Origin: CAJXZP01 sp963974475
Lineage (GTDB): Bacteria; Bacteroidota; Bacteroidia; Flavobacteriales_G; Salibacteraceae
Direction of reading: 5' to 3'
Assembly: GCA_963974475.1 (NCBI GenBank)
Contig: CAXBCR010000002.1
Coordinates: 248,001 to 312,000 of the forward strand
Length of the DNA stretch: 64,000 nt
Of the stretch, positions 1 to 9,388 are shown in pieces. The position numbers were made by a program, and so were the translations under genes. The number at the start of each line of letters is the position of its first letter. Position 1 is the first letter of the stretch. The notes beneath the pieces were generated by a model. The model had not been told where the DNA came from. It saw only the letters and a list, made by a program, of their open reading frames with translations, and ran no database searches.

Positions 1-479
1 GAAGCGGTACTTTTAGTTTTGGTGTTTGATGATTTAAGTGCTATAGGAAGGTTGGTTTTGATATCTTCCTGTCCTAGAGTTGAGGCCTCAGCGGGCTCTG
101 ATTTTGATTCTTTCCTATTTGTTGCATTTTTTAGTTTTGAATTATAATGGACAGTTTCATTCGTTTTAATCTTTGAATTATCGGTAACCAAAACCATTGA
201 TTCTGTGGGTGTTTGAATATTTTTAATAGTGGATTTCTCGGTAGTTTGGTTATTATTTACGGCCAATTCATCGGGAGTAGAATCCGATATCATTAGCGAA
301 GAAATACCTATTACGGTAGCCGAAGCCAATACCATAAAGGCTTTGCCTGCATACCATGGGGTAGCGGTTACGGCTAGTTGGGGTTGAACACCTTCCCAAA
401 AAGAAGGTTCAAATAAATGCTCTTGGCCGCTAAAAGCTTCCTTAAACATTTTGTCTAAGTTTTCGTCACCTCTACTCAT
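1..479 (-). CDS. Membrane protein paired with ECF sigma factor, partial (anti-sigma-like)
   Basis: This reading frame starts at 479 and runs off the left edge of the window, so only about 160 residues are visible. Its ATG overlaps the TGA of the upstream sigma-factor gene (ATGA), which implies translational coupling. The visible part has a short polar N-terminus of about 44 residues, one hydrophobic segment (about residues 46-64) and then a Ser/Thr/Lys-rich linker. The layout matches the gene at 52219-53325, which also follows a sigma factor. The role as an anti-sigma or signal-transducing partner is inferred from position and topology; no conserved anti-sigma domain was recognised and the C-terminus is missing. 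Confidence 0.6.
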   Translation of the reverse strand, partial: MSRGDENLDKMFKEAFSGQEHLFEPSFWEGVQPQLAVTATPWYAGKAFMVLASATVIGISSLMISDSTPDELAVNNNQTTEKSTIKNIQTPTESMVLVTDNSKIKTNETVHYNSKLKNATNRKESKSEPAEASTLGQEDIKTNLPIALKSSNTKTKSTA

Positions 480-1045
480 ATGGCGATTGCTTTATTAGTG
501 TTTAATGATTTGGTAACTGCTACCTTTAAATTTTTTCGTGCTTCGGCAAGAAGCCATTTGGAAGTGCCCAATGGAATTTCAACCATTTCGGCAATTTCCT
601 TGTGGGTATAGCCATCTATTACAAACAGATTAAAAACCTCTTTTTGAGCCAACGGCAAACTATGAATGAGGTGCTTAATGTGGTCCACATCTATTTGTTC
701 CATTATTTCATTGTAAGAATAATGGTCAAATTCTTTACTACCCGAATCCAATGAAGTGGGTACAAAAACCTCCTTTGTTTTACGTTGACTTTTATACGCA
801 TTGATGATGGTATTTATCATGATTCTTTTAATCCATCGATCCCAAGGCACCTCTGCTTTGTATTTGTTCAGGTTTTGGGTTATTTTCAAAAAGGCTTGAT
901 TCAAAACCGGAGCAGCCTCCTCTTTATTTCGGTAATAACGCGCACAAACCGACATAAGGTCAGAAAAACAAAGCTTATACAATTCGTAGTATGCTTTTTC
1001 TTCGCCCTGTACACAGCGTTGCAATAGGTCTTTTTTTACCGTCAT
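476..1045 (-). CDS. ECF (sigma-70 family) RNA polymerase sigma factor
   Basis: A 189-residue protein with the two-domain ECF layout. Region 2 lies at about residues 20-85 (the LYKLCFSDLMSVCARYY stretch and a Trp-rich WDRWIKRIMINT segment), followed by a variable linker. Region 4 lies at about 125-180, with the helix-turn-helix GYTHKEIAEMVEIPLGTSK. It would direct RNA polymerase to a specific promoter set. The stop overlaps the start of the downstream membrane protein by 4 bases. An intrinsic terminator lies immediately upstream, with its T-run touching the start codon, so expression may depend on read-through or on a promoter inside that element. It resembles the second sigma factor at 51665-52204. 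The target genes cannot be read from the sequence. Confidence 0.9.
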   Translation of the reverse strand: MTVKKDLLQRCVQGEEKAYYELYKLCFSDLMSVCARYYRNKEEAAPVLNQAFLKITQNLNKYKAEVPWDRWIKRIMINTIINAYKSQRKTKEVFVPTSLDSGSKEFDHYSYNEIMEQIDVDHIKHLIHSLPLAQKEVFNLFVIDGYTHKEIAEMVEIPLGTSKWLLAEARKNLKVAVTKSLNTNKAIAI

Positions 1046-1087
1046 AAAAAAAACCAGAGCAAGTCACATTGGGTGACTTACTCTGGT
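1046..1087 (-). terminator. Intrinsic terminator between PKD protein and sigma factor
   Basis: A 15-bp inverted repeat with one mismatch (ACCAGAGCAAGTCAC at 1053-1067 against GTGACTTACTCTGGT at 1073-1087) is followed, in the minus direction, by a run of T over 1046-1053. It lies just after the stop of the PKD protein and ends at the sigma-factor start codon. Confidence 0.8.
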
Positions 1088-1097
1088 TGAAAGGGAT

Positions 1098-2798
1098 TTA
1101 TTTGATGAATTTGTAAACCGCTTTTTCTCCCTTATTTTGGATGGAAAGTAGATAAACCCCCGCTAGATAGTTGGAGGTATTTAATTGAATTATTCCTGTT
1201 GCTGTAACCGTGGAGGTAGTTATTAATTTCCCGGTTAAATCGGTTACTTCAATCACCGCTCTACCAGAAAGTTCGTTTCCTAAATCGATAGTCAATTGGT
1301 TGATTACCGGATTTGGATATACCTGTACCGCTACAAATTGAGGTGCTATTATTCCGGTAGCAATACTGGTTTCTACCGTATTAGTATTTACCGCAACTCT
1401 TATTTTGTCGGTTCCTTTTTGCGTATCCGTAAGCGTTACAGTCAAAGAACTAGTCGTTTTTCCAGCTACTTCGGGATAAATAATATAAGTCCCTAATGCT
1501 AGATTAGACACATTAAATGTACCGGTATTGTCACTGTAAGCGTATGCCACAGGTAATCCATCGGTATCGGTAATCATCACATTGATATCAGATATTGGGT
1601 CTCCAACCTTATTTGCTCCTTGGCTCACCAGCCCACCAATAAAACCTGATCCACCATTATTTGATCCGGGCACTAAATTCACGTCCACGTTAGCAAGGTT
1701 AGATTGGTTTAAAACTACATTGGTCGCATTGCTCCATAAAACCACCCCTCCATAATTAGTTACTGCATGGTAACTAGGTAAATAGGTGGTGTAATTTACC
1801 GATGCTGGACTCAACGCTGCTTTTACCAAATAGGTTCCGTAGGCTACACTACTGAAATAATAAACACCGAATGAATCAATAATCGCAGTATCAATGGCTG
1901 TTAAAGTTCCCGCTGCAGAATCGTATCCAATCAAAAAGACAACTCCGTCATCAGCGGCAGCGGTTCCGTAAGTAATAATTCCAGAAATATTACCATGCGT
2001 AGGTGGGTTGCTAATAATGACAGTAATAGTGGTAAAAGCGCTATCCACACATTGGCTTGGAATTACGCGAGCCACAGACACGTTGTAGGTGCCAGAACTG
2101 GCATAGGTATGCGTTGGGATAGCGGCAGTAGATGAATTTCCATCGCCAAAATCCCAAATATACGTAGCCGTAGCACTTGGGAAATTAGGAGTGAATGTGT
2201 AAACAGGCCCATTGTTATTTACCGAAAAACTTGCGTCACACGTCATACCACCACCGGTAGTTACTTGTATAGTTACGCACGATGAATCTGAGCAACCGGT
2301 ATTGGAGTTAGAAACGGTTAAACATGCACTATAAGAGCCAGCAGAGGTAAAAGAATGCATCGCTGTTTGGGTAGTATAAGAAGTTCCATCAATAACCCAA
2401 GCATACGTTAAACCGGCAGTGGGATTGTTAGGGATAAAATAGTAAACACCAGCGCTATCGGAATACGAAAATGAGGCATTACAGGTTGCGCCCAATCCAG
2501 ATACAATTACGGTGTCGTATTGTAAGTCGGAGCACATTAAAATTGAGTCGCCCACACTAAAGCCAACCACATAAGTGCCGTTAGTAGTATAGGTATGCGT
2601 TGCCACCGAAGTGGACGAATAAGTGCCGTCACCAAAGTCGTAAAAAAAGATGGCATTTGAAGCTGGGGTGGTGTTTGCCGTAAAAGTGTAGGTAGGGGAT
2701 GTACCCGTGGTTACAAAGGTGGCATCACATTGTGCGTTCATTATTTGCGCAGAAAAAAGCCCAAAAAGGAGAAATAATAATTGGTGAAAATGTTTCAT
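1098..2798 (-). CDS. Secreted PKD-repeat protein with type IX sorting domain
   Basis: A 566-residue exported protein. A signal peptide covers about residues 1-22 (hydrophobic core LLFLLFGLFSAQIMNAQ). At least three PKD-like modules follow between about 24 and 262, two with the YxFDFGDG-type or IWDFGDG core. Two carboxypeptidase-regulatory-like beta-sandwich segments come next (about 268-375 and 385-470). The last ~75 residues have the typical type IX secretion C-terminal pattern: VYPNPV, then GRAVIEVTDLTGK, then GVYLLSIQ and a basic end. It is probably secreted or anchored at the cell surface through the type IX system. Its ligand is unknown. It sits upstream of the sigma/membrane-partner pair but is separated from it by a terminator. 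Confidence 0.85.
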   Translation of the reverse strand: MKHFHQLLFLLFGLFSAQIMNAQCDATFVTTGTSPTYTFTANTTPASNAIFFYDFGDGTYSSTSVATHTYTTNGTYVVGFSVGDSILMCSDLQYDTVIVSGLGATCNASFSYSDSAGVYYFIPNNPTAGLTYAWVIDGTSYTTQTAMHSFTSAGSYSACLTVSNSNTGCSDSSCVTIQVTTGGGMTCDASFSVNNNGPVYTFTPNFPSATATYIWDFGDGNSSTAAIPTHTYASSGTYNVSVARVIPSQCVDSAFTTITVIISNPPTHGNISGIITYGTAAADDGVVFLIGYDSAAGTLTAIDTAIIDSFGVYYFSSVAYGTYLVKAALSPASVNYTTYLPSYHAVTNYGGVVLWSNATNVVLNQSNLANVDVNLVPGSNNGGSGFIGGLVSQGANKVGDPISDINVMITDTDGLPVAYAYSDNTGTFNVSNLALGTYIIYPEVAGKTTSSLTVTLTDTQKGTDKIRVAVNTNTVETSIATGIIAPQFVAVQVYPNPVINQLTIDLGNELSGRAVIEVTDLTGKLITTSTVTATGIIQLNTSNYLAGVYLLSIQNKGEKAVYKFIK

Positions 2799-3122
2799 AA
2801 GTCTGTTGTTTGATAGAATCTGTGTGGCGGAATTTCAGTTTAATTTAACGAAGAAATACGGTGTTAACACGATTCATAATTACTGTTTAAAATTGAATAA
2901 ATACTATTTGAAGTTAACTCTTATTAGTATAGACAACCTCAAACCACCCATTGGTTGGTAAACGACTAAAAAAATGGGTAATAAGTTGGCTAAGCCTTGA
3001 TTTTATTGACCTTATTGCTGTGATTTTTTTCTTGTCATTAGGTTAATAATTAAATGAGCCATAAAATGAGGGGCTTTCGCTAATTCCATTAATTTAGTTT
3101 TTTACTACCAAACAAGTTTATT
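2799..3122. other. Divergent intergenic region
   Basis: This 324-bp AT-rich gap lies between the divergent PKD-protein and cytochrome genes and must hold both promoters. No gene, RNA or clear repeat was seen in it, and no confident TAnnTTTG box was placed. Confidence 0.5.
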
Positions 3123-5660
3123 ATGCGAAATGTGAAGTACCTTTTATTGTTTGTGCTCATTATATCAGGGGCGTATGTATTGTCTAGTTTCGTTGGCGAT
3201 GTGGTATCAAACGAGGTGGAAATCACTAAAATGGAGTCGGGCGAAAAATCGGATTCGCATACATGGCAGCCTAAAAAGGTGGAAGTAAATCACCATTTTG
3301 CACCTAATAATTGTACTTCGTGTCATTATCAATTGGAACATATCCGAGCAGAGGAATCGGGTATGATGCAAGAAATTTTGGAAATTGCCGATAAAGCAGG
3401 AGCGCCCGGAAACGACTGTATTGTTTGTCATGGTGGAAACCCGGATGGCACACGAGAAAATACCGCGCATGAAGGCGTTGCCACGTATTTTAAAACAAAC
3501 CCTGGACCTAAAAATTTCTATCCCGAACCGGGAAGTCCGTGGATAAATGAGCACACGTGCGGCTTATGCCATAAAGAACAAGTAATGACTCAGTTTACCT
3601 CACTAATGTTTACCGAAGCAGGAAAAATTCAAGGCACCCTTTGGGGATTTGGCGGTTTAAATGGCTATCAGCATGATGTGGGTAATTATGCGGTAGAGGA
3701 AGTAAATGTACACGAGCGTTTGGGTACCGAAATTTTTAAGGATTACATGGTAGAATTGGGCGATTTGGAACCACAAGTGTATCCTAGTAAAATGACCCAA
3801 TTACCAGCCGCTCCCACAGCCGATGAGGTGATGGAAAATCCGCAATTAGCTGTTTATACCTATTTGCGTCAAGAATGTCAGCGTTGCCATACGGGGAATA
3901 AAGGCCGCCAAAAAAGAGGTGATTTCCGAGGAATAGGTTGTAGCTCCTGTCACATTCCGTACGGAAATGAAGGGATATATGAAGGAAACGACCCAATGAT
4001 TAAGGGAAAAGGGAAACTCTTGGTGCATTCCATCCAAGGTACGCGCGAGGCGAAAGTCACCGTGCATGAAAAGCAATATTCGGGGGTGCCAGTAGAAACG
4101 TGTACCACCTGTCACGATAGGGGAAAGCGTATTGGAACTTCGTATCAAGGATTAATGGAAACAGCTTATTCATCTCCTTTTATGGGCGATGGTGATAGCC
4201 AGCCCAAATTGCATTCAAAGAATTACTTACACCTCAAATCGGATGTGCATTTGCGCAAAGGAATGTTGTGCCAGGATTGCCATACCAGCAATGATGTGCA
4301 TAGCGATGGAACGCTATCGGGAGCCACTTTAGCACCGGTAGAAATAGAATGTCAAGACTGTCATGGCACACCAACCAAAAACCCGTGGGAGTTACCTATT
4401 GGCTACGGAGACGAGGTGAAGGGACTTCAAAATTTGCCAAAAGCGGGGCGAGGAGTGACTAAAGATTTGGCCGATTATTTAAAACACGGAACCGAGTATG
4501 ACCCCATGGACGGTTACTTGATAACTGCGCGTGGTAATCCGCTTCCTAATGTAGTGAAATCGGGCGATACCATTATTTTACATTCCGCTACCGGAAAGGA
4601 TTTGAGTATTAAACCACTCAGGTATTTAACTGAGCACAAAATGCTCAGTTTAGAAGCCGAAGTGGCCATGGTTTCAGTAAGTAAGCATACCGAACAATTG
4701 GAGTGTTACACCTGTCATGCCACGTGGGCACCACAATGCTACGGATGTCATGTAAAGATTGATTACACGCAGTCTATGGTGAATGGAAGATTACAATGCG
4801 CCAAACGCCCCGATTGGGTAGCCATGGGTTCGGCTCATGATGAGCATGGACTTACAGCCGATGCGCGAGGCGAATTAGAAGACTATTTAATAGATGGAAA
4901 GGTGACCGAAACGCGTAGTTATTTACGTTGGGAAAATCCGCCTTTGGTTCGTAATGGGGAAAACCGAATTTCGCCTGCCATTCCGGGTTGTCAAACCACG
5001 GTAACCGTGGTAGGAAAAAATGGTGAAATGCTGTTGGAAAATCAAATTTTCAAAATTCCTAATGTAGAAGGAGCCGGAGAAGAAGGGCAGTTGGGATTAG
5101 ATATTTCACCGGTGCAGCCGCATACCATTCAAGCCGAATCTAGGGCTTGCGAAAGTTGCCATACCAATCCGCAAAGTATGGGATACGGAATTGAAGGAGG
5201 AACGATTTACGAAGATCCAAGCAAAGATTTTGATGTAGAAATTGGCTCCGGAGTAGGAAGTCCGCTAGCCCAAAATACCCAAACACAAGTCAATGCCATT
5301 CCTAATTTAAAAATGGATTGGAGCCGATTTGTGACCGAAGACGGAAAGCAATTGCAAACTGTCGGTCACCATTTTAAAAATTCGAGACCGCTCAACAACG
5401 AAGAGCGCCAAAAACTAGACCGCAGAGGGGTATGTTTATCGTGTCATAAAACCATTCCAAATGGCAGTATGGCCGTAGATTTACTACACCACGTAAAAGA
5501 AATGAGCGGCACCAAAATCAACACCGAAGACCACAATGACCTGCTGTCCAAAATGCTATATCTATCCGCTTGGGTGCAGGTGCTATTTGGGTTGGTGCTA
5601 GTAGCGATGGTGGTTTTCATTTGGCGGAAATGGCGATTAAGGAAGGGGAGAGAGGAGTAA
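3123..5660 (+). CDS. Dodecahaem c-type cytochrome, membrane-anchored
   Basis: An 845-residue protein with twelve CXXCH haem-binding motifs. The first is at residues 64-68, and the order is CTSCH, CIVCH, CGLCH, CQRCH, CSSCH, CTTCH, CQDCH, CQDCH, CYTCH, CYGCH, CESCH, CLSCH. A hydrophobic N-terminal segment (about 6-24) serves as signal peptide or anchor, and a second transmembrane helix near the C-terminus (about 813-832) is followed by a basic tail. This topology places the haem-rich body in the periplasm. A role in periplasmic electron transfer or multihaem reductase chemistry is a family-level inference; substrate and partner are unknown. No maturation gene, quinol oxidase or reductase lies beside it, so it appears to be a single-gene unit. 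Confidence 0.88.
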   Translation: MRNVKYLLLFVLIISGAYVLSSFVGDVVSNEVEITKMESGEKSDSHTWQPKKVEVNHHFAPNNCTSCHYQLEHIRAEESGMMQEILEIADKAGAPGNDCIVCHGGNPDGTRENTAHEGVATYFKTNPGPKNFYPEPGSPWINEHTCGLCHKEQVMTQFTSLMFTEAGKIQGTLWGFGGLNGYQHDVGNYAVEEVNVHERLGTEIFKDYMVELGDLEPQVYPSKMTQLPAAPTADEVMENPQLAVYTYLRQECQRCHTGNKGRQKRGDFRGIGCSSCHIPYGNEGIYEGNDPMIKGKGKLLVHSIQGTREAKVTVHEKQYSGVPVETCTTCHDRGKRIGTSYQGLMETAYSSPFMGDGDSQPKLHSKNYLHLKSDVHLRKGMLCQDCHTSNDVHSDGTLSGATLAPVEIECQDCHGTPTKNPWELPIGYGDEVKGLQNLPKAGRGVTKDLADYLKHGTEYDPMDGYLITARGNPLPNVVKSGDTIILHSATGKDLSIKPLRYLTEHKMLSLEAEVAMVSVSKHTEQLECYTCHATWAPQCYGCHVKIDYTQSMVNGRLQCAKRPDWVAMGSAHDEHGLTADARGELEDYLIDGKVTETRSYLRWENPPLVRNGENRISPAIPGCQTTVTVVGKNGEMLLENQIFKIPNVEGAGEEGQLGLDISPVQPHTIQAESRACESCHTNPQSMGYGIEGGTIYEDPSKDFDVEIGSGVGSPLAQNTQTQVNAIPNLKMDWSRFVTEDGKQLQTVGHHFKNSRPLNNEERQKLDRRGVCLSCHKTIPNGSMAVDLLHHVKEMSGTKINTEDHNDLLSKMLYLSAWVQVLFGLVLVAMVVFIWRKWRLRKGREE

Positions 5661-5727
5661 ACTCACCTCTTAATTAACACGTTACCGAGGATAGTGTTGG
5701 TTAGTTTTATGAGTGAATTTTGGAATA

Positions 5728-6831
5728 CTAATTAACAAGATTCAATATTTCTAGGGTTTTGTACCAATAGTAAAACCCTGATTTATCTGGCTGTTTTTTA
5801 AGTTTGTTCAGAAAGTTCCAATCCTGATTTTCAATCGTCCATTCATTTATGTTTTGTGCTTGAAAATATTCGATGGGAGATAAATTTTTATGCAATATTT
5901 TTGCGGATAGATAGGCAATTCGTGCAGCCGCATGAATTGCATCGTCAATCCTGAAGTTCCCGTTCATGAGAAAACCTGTACCAAAAGCTCGTATACCTTT
6001 TTGAAGTTCTGCAAATTTTAGCTTTTCATCAGCCGTTCCTTTTCCTTTTTTAGCAAGAATTGCACATGTATTTATGGTGTCTCGCAAAACTTCATTTGTC
6101 GTTAATATAGCGGTTTCAGTTTTGCGATATTCAATTTCTTTTAAAGCAAAGGCTTCAAAGCTTTGGGCAACAATTTCAATTTGGCTTATTTTTTCAAATA
6201 GTTTGCTTAAATCAAATAATTGTTTGCAAATTTCCATGGCGAATGATTGCTGCTCTATTCCTTTAAAATAGGGAATCCCAATAGTATTTGGTGCAAAAGC
6301 AGTGAGCTTGTCACCGGTAATAGCATCAATAGTAGGTACACTAATTTTTGTTTCATTATCTGTTTCAATCCACTTGGTTTGGACCGTTTTGTTCGTTAAT
6401 TCTGGGTAAATAGAATCTTCAATTAGCACATCTAACAAGATGGTGCCTAGGTATTTCCCTTTTGTTGCAGAATCAAATGAAAAAGAATAATGAGCCTTGG
6501 GGACACCTATCTTGTAGCTACGATGTTTGTCCAGTTCAAATGATTTAAAATTTGAGTTTTCTATGACCTTTTTCAAAATTGATTCAAGGGTTTCTCGGTC
6601 CATATTGCAAATGATGTCAATATCAATAGAAAACCTGTTTCCTTGTTCTAATAAAAGAACTAGACTAGTGCCGCCCTTGAATATAAATTCTAAGCCATTC
6701 GCTTTAATTCGCTCCAGTAAGTGCAGCGCATAAATCATTTTTTCTAAAATAGCTTTATCTATTTTCTTTTGGGTTTCTTGATTTTTAAATGAATTTAGCC
6801 ACTCATCTGTAAAGCAATGTTCTTTTATCAT
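5728..6831 (-). CDS. AbiEii/AbiGii-type nucleotidyltransferase toxin
   Basis: A 367-residue protein with the polymerase-beta-like nucleotidyltransferase signature of AbiEii toxins: GGTSL at residues 53-57 and the acidic pair Asp70/Asp72 in SIDIDI. Members of this family are the toxin half of type IV-like abortive-infection modules; some transfer nucleotides to tRNA. Its start overlaps the stop of the upstream 254-residue gene by 4 bases (ATGA), the standard antitoxin-toxin arrangement. It is the first gene of a long minus-strand accessory block. The acidic pair is present and the length is near normal, so it looks intact. Confidence 0.87.
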   Translation of the reverse strand: MIKEHCFTDEWLNSFKNQETQKKIDKAILEKMIYALHLLERIKANGLEFIFKGGTSLVLLLEQGNRFSIDIDIICNMDRETLESILKKVIENSNFKSFELDKHRSYKIGVPKAHYSFSFDSATKGKYLGTILLDVLIEDSIYPELTNKTVQTKWIETDNETKISVPTIDAITGDKLTAFAPNTIGIPYFKGIEQQSFAMEICKQLFDLSKLFEKISQIEIVAQSFEAFALKEIEYRKTETAILTTNEVLRDTINTCAILAKKGKGTADEKLKFAELQKGIRAFGTGFLMNGNFRIDDAIHAAARIAYLSAKILHKNLSPIEYFQAQNINEWTIENQDWNFLNKLKKQPDKSGFYYWYKTLEILNLVN

Positions 6832-7592
6832 TCGGTTAGGTGTTTAACTAAATGTGATAAATTATTGGTTATAAACTGATTGATTTCTTTTTCTCTATCT
6901 CTGCGGCTAGCATAACTAAATAATTTAGTGTAATTAATTATGTAGTTTTTTAAAGAATTTTCAAACACGTGCATCAGCTCAGCACCTTGATAGAAATAAA
7001 AAAGTTTATTTTCGGTGTATAGGTCTACCAATATTTTTTCAAGTGTGGGAATGTAGAACGTCATTCTTTTTTCAATCCTTTTTGAAATTGGTGATCTAGT
7101 TATGAGCTTTTTTATAATTACGGGTTTTTGACTCTCTGCAATATAATAGTCTATGGTTTTTTCATCTGGATTTAGGTAAAAGTCATACCCAAAGGAATCT
7201 TTCAACTCATAATAAAGCGATTCAACCAAATCTTTTTCAATTTCAATAATGATTAGCCTTTTTCCTGATTGGTGTTGTGCAAATTCATTTATCCAATTAG
7301 TGTCCCAAATACAGTGTTTTACATCCTTAAATTTGGTTGTAATTATCTTTGCAAGTTTTAAAATATCTTCAGAAATTTCAGGTTCGAATTTTGGTTTTTT
7401 TGAAATAGCGTAATAGCCTCTTTGTATAGATTTAATAATGTTCTTTTGGGTAAGGTCATGAATTCGCCAGCCAAGAGTACCAACTTTCAGCTCTGGCTCT
7501 AAAATGCGAAAGAAGGCAAATAACTCTTCTCTAGAGAATGCATTTCGGTTTTTAAATTCCGACAGAAGTCTATTTTCTATGATTTTGGACAT
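6828..7592 (-). CDS. AbiEi-like antitoxin/regulator (DUF6577-like)
   Basis: A 254-residue protein immediately upstream of and overlapping the AbiEii toxin. The N-terminal ~70 residues look like a winged helix (FSREELFAFFRIL, then GWRIHDLTQKNIIKSIQRGYYAI), as in AbiEi-type transcriptional antitoxins. The remainder contains a charged core with KRLIIIEIEKD and ends in an alpha-helical segment. It probably represses its own operon and neutralises the toxin. The family label is from memory of similar operons and was not searched. A TATCTTTG box 19 bases upstream of the ATG supports this start. Confidence 0.72.
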   Translation of the reverse strand: MSKIIENRLLSEFKNRNAFSREELFAFFRILEPELKVGTLGWRIHDLTQKNIIKSIQRGYYAISKKPKFEPEISEDILKLAKIITTKFKDVKHCIWDTNWINEFAQHQSGKRLIIIEIEKDLVESLYYELKDSFGYDFYLNPDEKTIDYYIAESQKPVIIKKLITRSPISKRIEKRMTFYIPTLEKILVDLYTENKLFYFYQGAELMHVFENSLKNYIINYTKLFSYASRRDREKEINQFITNNLSHLVKHLTE

Positions 7593-7610
7593 TGTAAATC
7601 TAATTTACGC

Positions 7611-7618
7611 CAAAGATA
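7611..7618 (-). promoter_or_regulatory. Bacteroidota -7 box for AbiE operon
   Basis: Minus-strand TATCTTTG matches the Bacteroidota TAnnTTTG consensus and lies about 19 bases before the ATG at 7592, leaving a leader of roughly 10 bases. Confidence 0.5.
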
Positions 7619-7721
7619 GGTTTTATTGGCGAATATTAGAAATCAAAAATATGCCAGTAAATAGAATAATTGGTAAAAATTAGAATGTTAAAAAGGGTTT
7701 GTTTGGAAAAGAAATATTCAA

Positions 7722-8087
7722 TCATTTTTTCTTCTTTTTACCTGCTTTAGCCATTGGATTATACGCAAGACATAAGTCAAGCCAGTAAGACAAATCTTGG
7801 TCGGAATCAAACCCTTCTGGAGTAACAAAAATGTATCCTTTCATCGGTCTGCCCGTAAAATCCATCGGTAAACAAGTGTCTTTATCAATTTGATTAGGGT
7901 ATTCATCTTCTCCTATTCGTCCCATTAACAGACTACCACCATATTTTTTATCAATGTGAATTCCACAAAGCATTTTATCATCTACCTTAAAACATAGGCC
8001 TCCCATCATTTTTAATTCCGTAAATGGGGTTTGTTTTTCATGGAGCGCCTGTCTAATTCGGTCTCCTAAATATTCGTCATAAGCCAT
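7722..8087 (-). CDS. TfoX/Sxy N-terminal domain protein
   Basis: A 121-residue single-domain protein matching the TfoX/Sxy N-terminal fold. It has the conserved pattern MAYDEYLGDRIRQAL, then MMGGLCFKVDDKMLCGI in the middle, and a Lys-rich C-terminal tail after residue 114. Full Sxy proteins regulate competence in gammaproteobacteria, but stand-alone N-terminal-domain proteins like this are widespread in Bacteroidota with no established role. It is monocistronic, with about 130 bp of spacing on either side. Confidence 0.85.
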   Translation of the reverse strand: MAYDEYLGDRIRQALHEKQTPFTELKMMGGLCFKVDDKMLCGIHIDKKYGGSLLMGRIGEDEYPNQIDKDTCLPMDFTGRPMKGYIFVTPEGFDSDQDLSYWLDLCLAYNPMAKAGKKKKK

Positions 8088-8216
8088 TACTGCGTTGTTT
8101 TAATTAATGCTATGGGTGCAAGTTAACTATTTTCGGTATAGCTATTCATCTCAAACACGATTGGGGTATGTTGTATGATTGGTTATTAAGTGTAGCTTCC
8201 CCAAATTTAAAAGAAA

Positions 8217-8777
8217 TTAATTGACCCTATTTACCGGAATATCAACGCGCTTTTTATCCCAAAATGTTGGATAACCAGAAGTTGAAATACGCTTTTTCTC
8301 AATCATTAGTTTTCCGGACCTATTGGAAATGACGAATCTAATTTCATAAGGTTGATGAATGGGGCTTATTGCTAACCAAATTAAACCAGACACTTCAAAG
8401 TCATTTTGAGAGCCGATTATCAACTTTTGAAGGTATGTGGTTTTCACCCGCACAAAATTCCCTACTTTACCGGATTCTTTGTCGTATTCTTCTTTGGTCT
8501 TTGGGTTTTCAATCAACTCACTATTCAATAAAAGGCTATCTGTATCTTCAATAGAGAAGAGTAGTCGTTGATGAAATCCTTCCGAATGAGGTGAAACGAA
8601 GTAATATCCAGAGTCTAGCGCAATCTCAAAAGTTAAGGAGGCTTCCCCATTTTTTTCTTGATCAATGCCAAGGGTGATTTCAAAATGTCTACCCTCATCG
8701 GTTTGTTGGTATTGAGGTGATACACAAGTGGTAAGACTAAATATTACTAGAACTGCTAGAATTGACTTTTTTATCAT
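8217..8777 (-). CDS. Putative lipoprotein, unknown function
   Basis: A 186-residue protein. The start at 8777 (MIKKSILAV) is chosen because it places a clean lipoprotein signal at the N-terminus, with the lipobox LTTC ending near residue 18; an upstream ATG at 8798 adds only a polar extension. The mature part is beta-rich (FEITLGID, SLTFEIALDSGYYFVSPHS, YEIRFVISN) with no recognised domain. It is probably anchored to the inner leaflet of the outer membrane or the periplasmic face of a membrane. No operon partner is evident. Confidence 0.65.
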   Translation of the reverse strand: MIKKSILAVLVIFSLTTCVSPQYQQTDEGRHFEITLGIDQEKNGEASLTFEIALDSGYYFVSPHSEGFHQRLLFSIEDTDSLLLNSELIENPKTKEEYDKESGKVGNFVRVKTTYLQKLIIGSQNDFEVSGLIWLAISPIHQPYEIRFVISNRSGKLMIEKKRISTSGYPTFWDKKRVDIPVNRVN

Positions 8778-8914
8778 GAGAAAGTGAAAGTTATGCAAAA
8801 AAAAATAGTTTTTGCACTACTGAAAATAGAAGTGATATTTTGAATATGAGATATTTGTAGTGCTTGCTAAATTACTCATTCGGCCATCTAAAATAGCCAT
8901 TTGTTCTGGAAGAA

Positions 8915-9388
8915 CTATCCTATTTCTTTTCGAACTTCCATACTCTTTAATCTCTGGTTTATCCAATTTTTTGAGTATCCTTTTTTAAGATAGGTTTCCA
9001 TGGCTCTGTCAAAAGCTTTTTCTGGGTCTTCTGTTTCCTCAATCCGTTCGTAGCCGACTTTTGCTAACCAAATTTTAAAGGGCTCAGCTTTGGGTGAAGG
9101 TATAGATTGGATTATTCTCAGAAGTCCTTCCGTATCAGTACAATCAGTCATGTGTTTTTTCCCGTCAGAGGATTTTAATTTCAGTTGTACGATAATTTCG
9201 TACAACTGAGTAAAACCTTCTTTTGATAACTTTCTTTTCAAATCACTCCAATATCTAAGAGGATTATTGCTGCCTGTCAAAGTCTCAATAATATCAATAA
9301 CAGAGAAATACCATTTTTCAATATCGTTATCTCAATGGACTCTTATTTTTTTAGATTCAAATAATTTTATAGAAGTCTCTTTTGTCAT
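8915..9388 (-). pseudogene. Bro-N/DinD-like antirepressor gene, broken by nonsense codon and truncation
   Basis: Translation from the ATG at 9388 gives MTKETSIKLFESKKIRVH, then an in-frame TGA, then IEKWYFSVIDIIETLTGSN and YWSDLKRKLSKEG. This is the start of the Bro-N domain found in phage antirepressors and DinD-like proteins. The homologous stretch at 10948-11022 has CGG (Arg) where this copy has TGA, so the stop is a point mutation. The frame then ends about 140 residues in, soon after RSMEVRKEIG, where family members continue. The gene is therefore damaged at two points. A product from an internal start (first Met in the intact part near 9280) of about 121 residues cannot be excluded. Confidence 0.75.

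Noticed and set aside
8915..9280. Intact 121-residue antirepressor
   Set aside because: Upstream codons continue the Bro-N domain and contain an in-frame TGA where the duplicate has Arg; the internal start would remove the first part of the domain.
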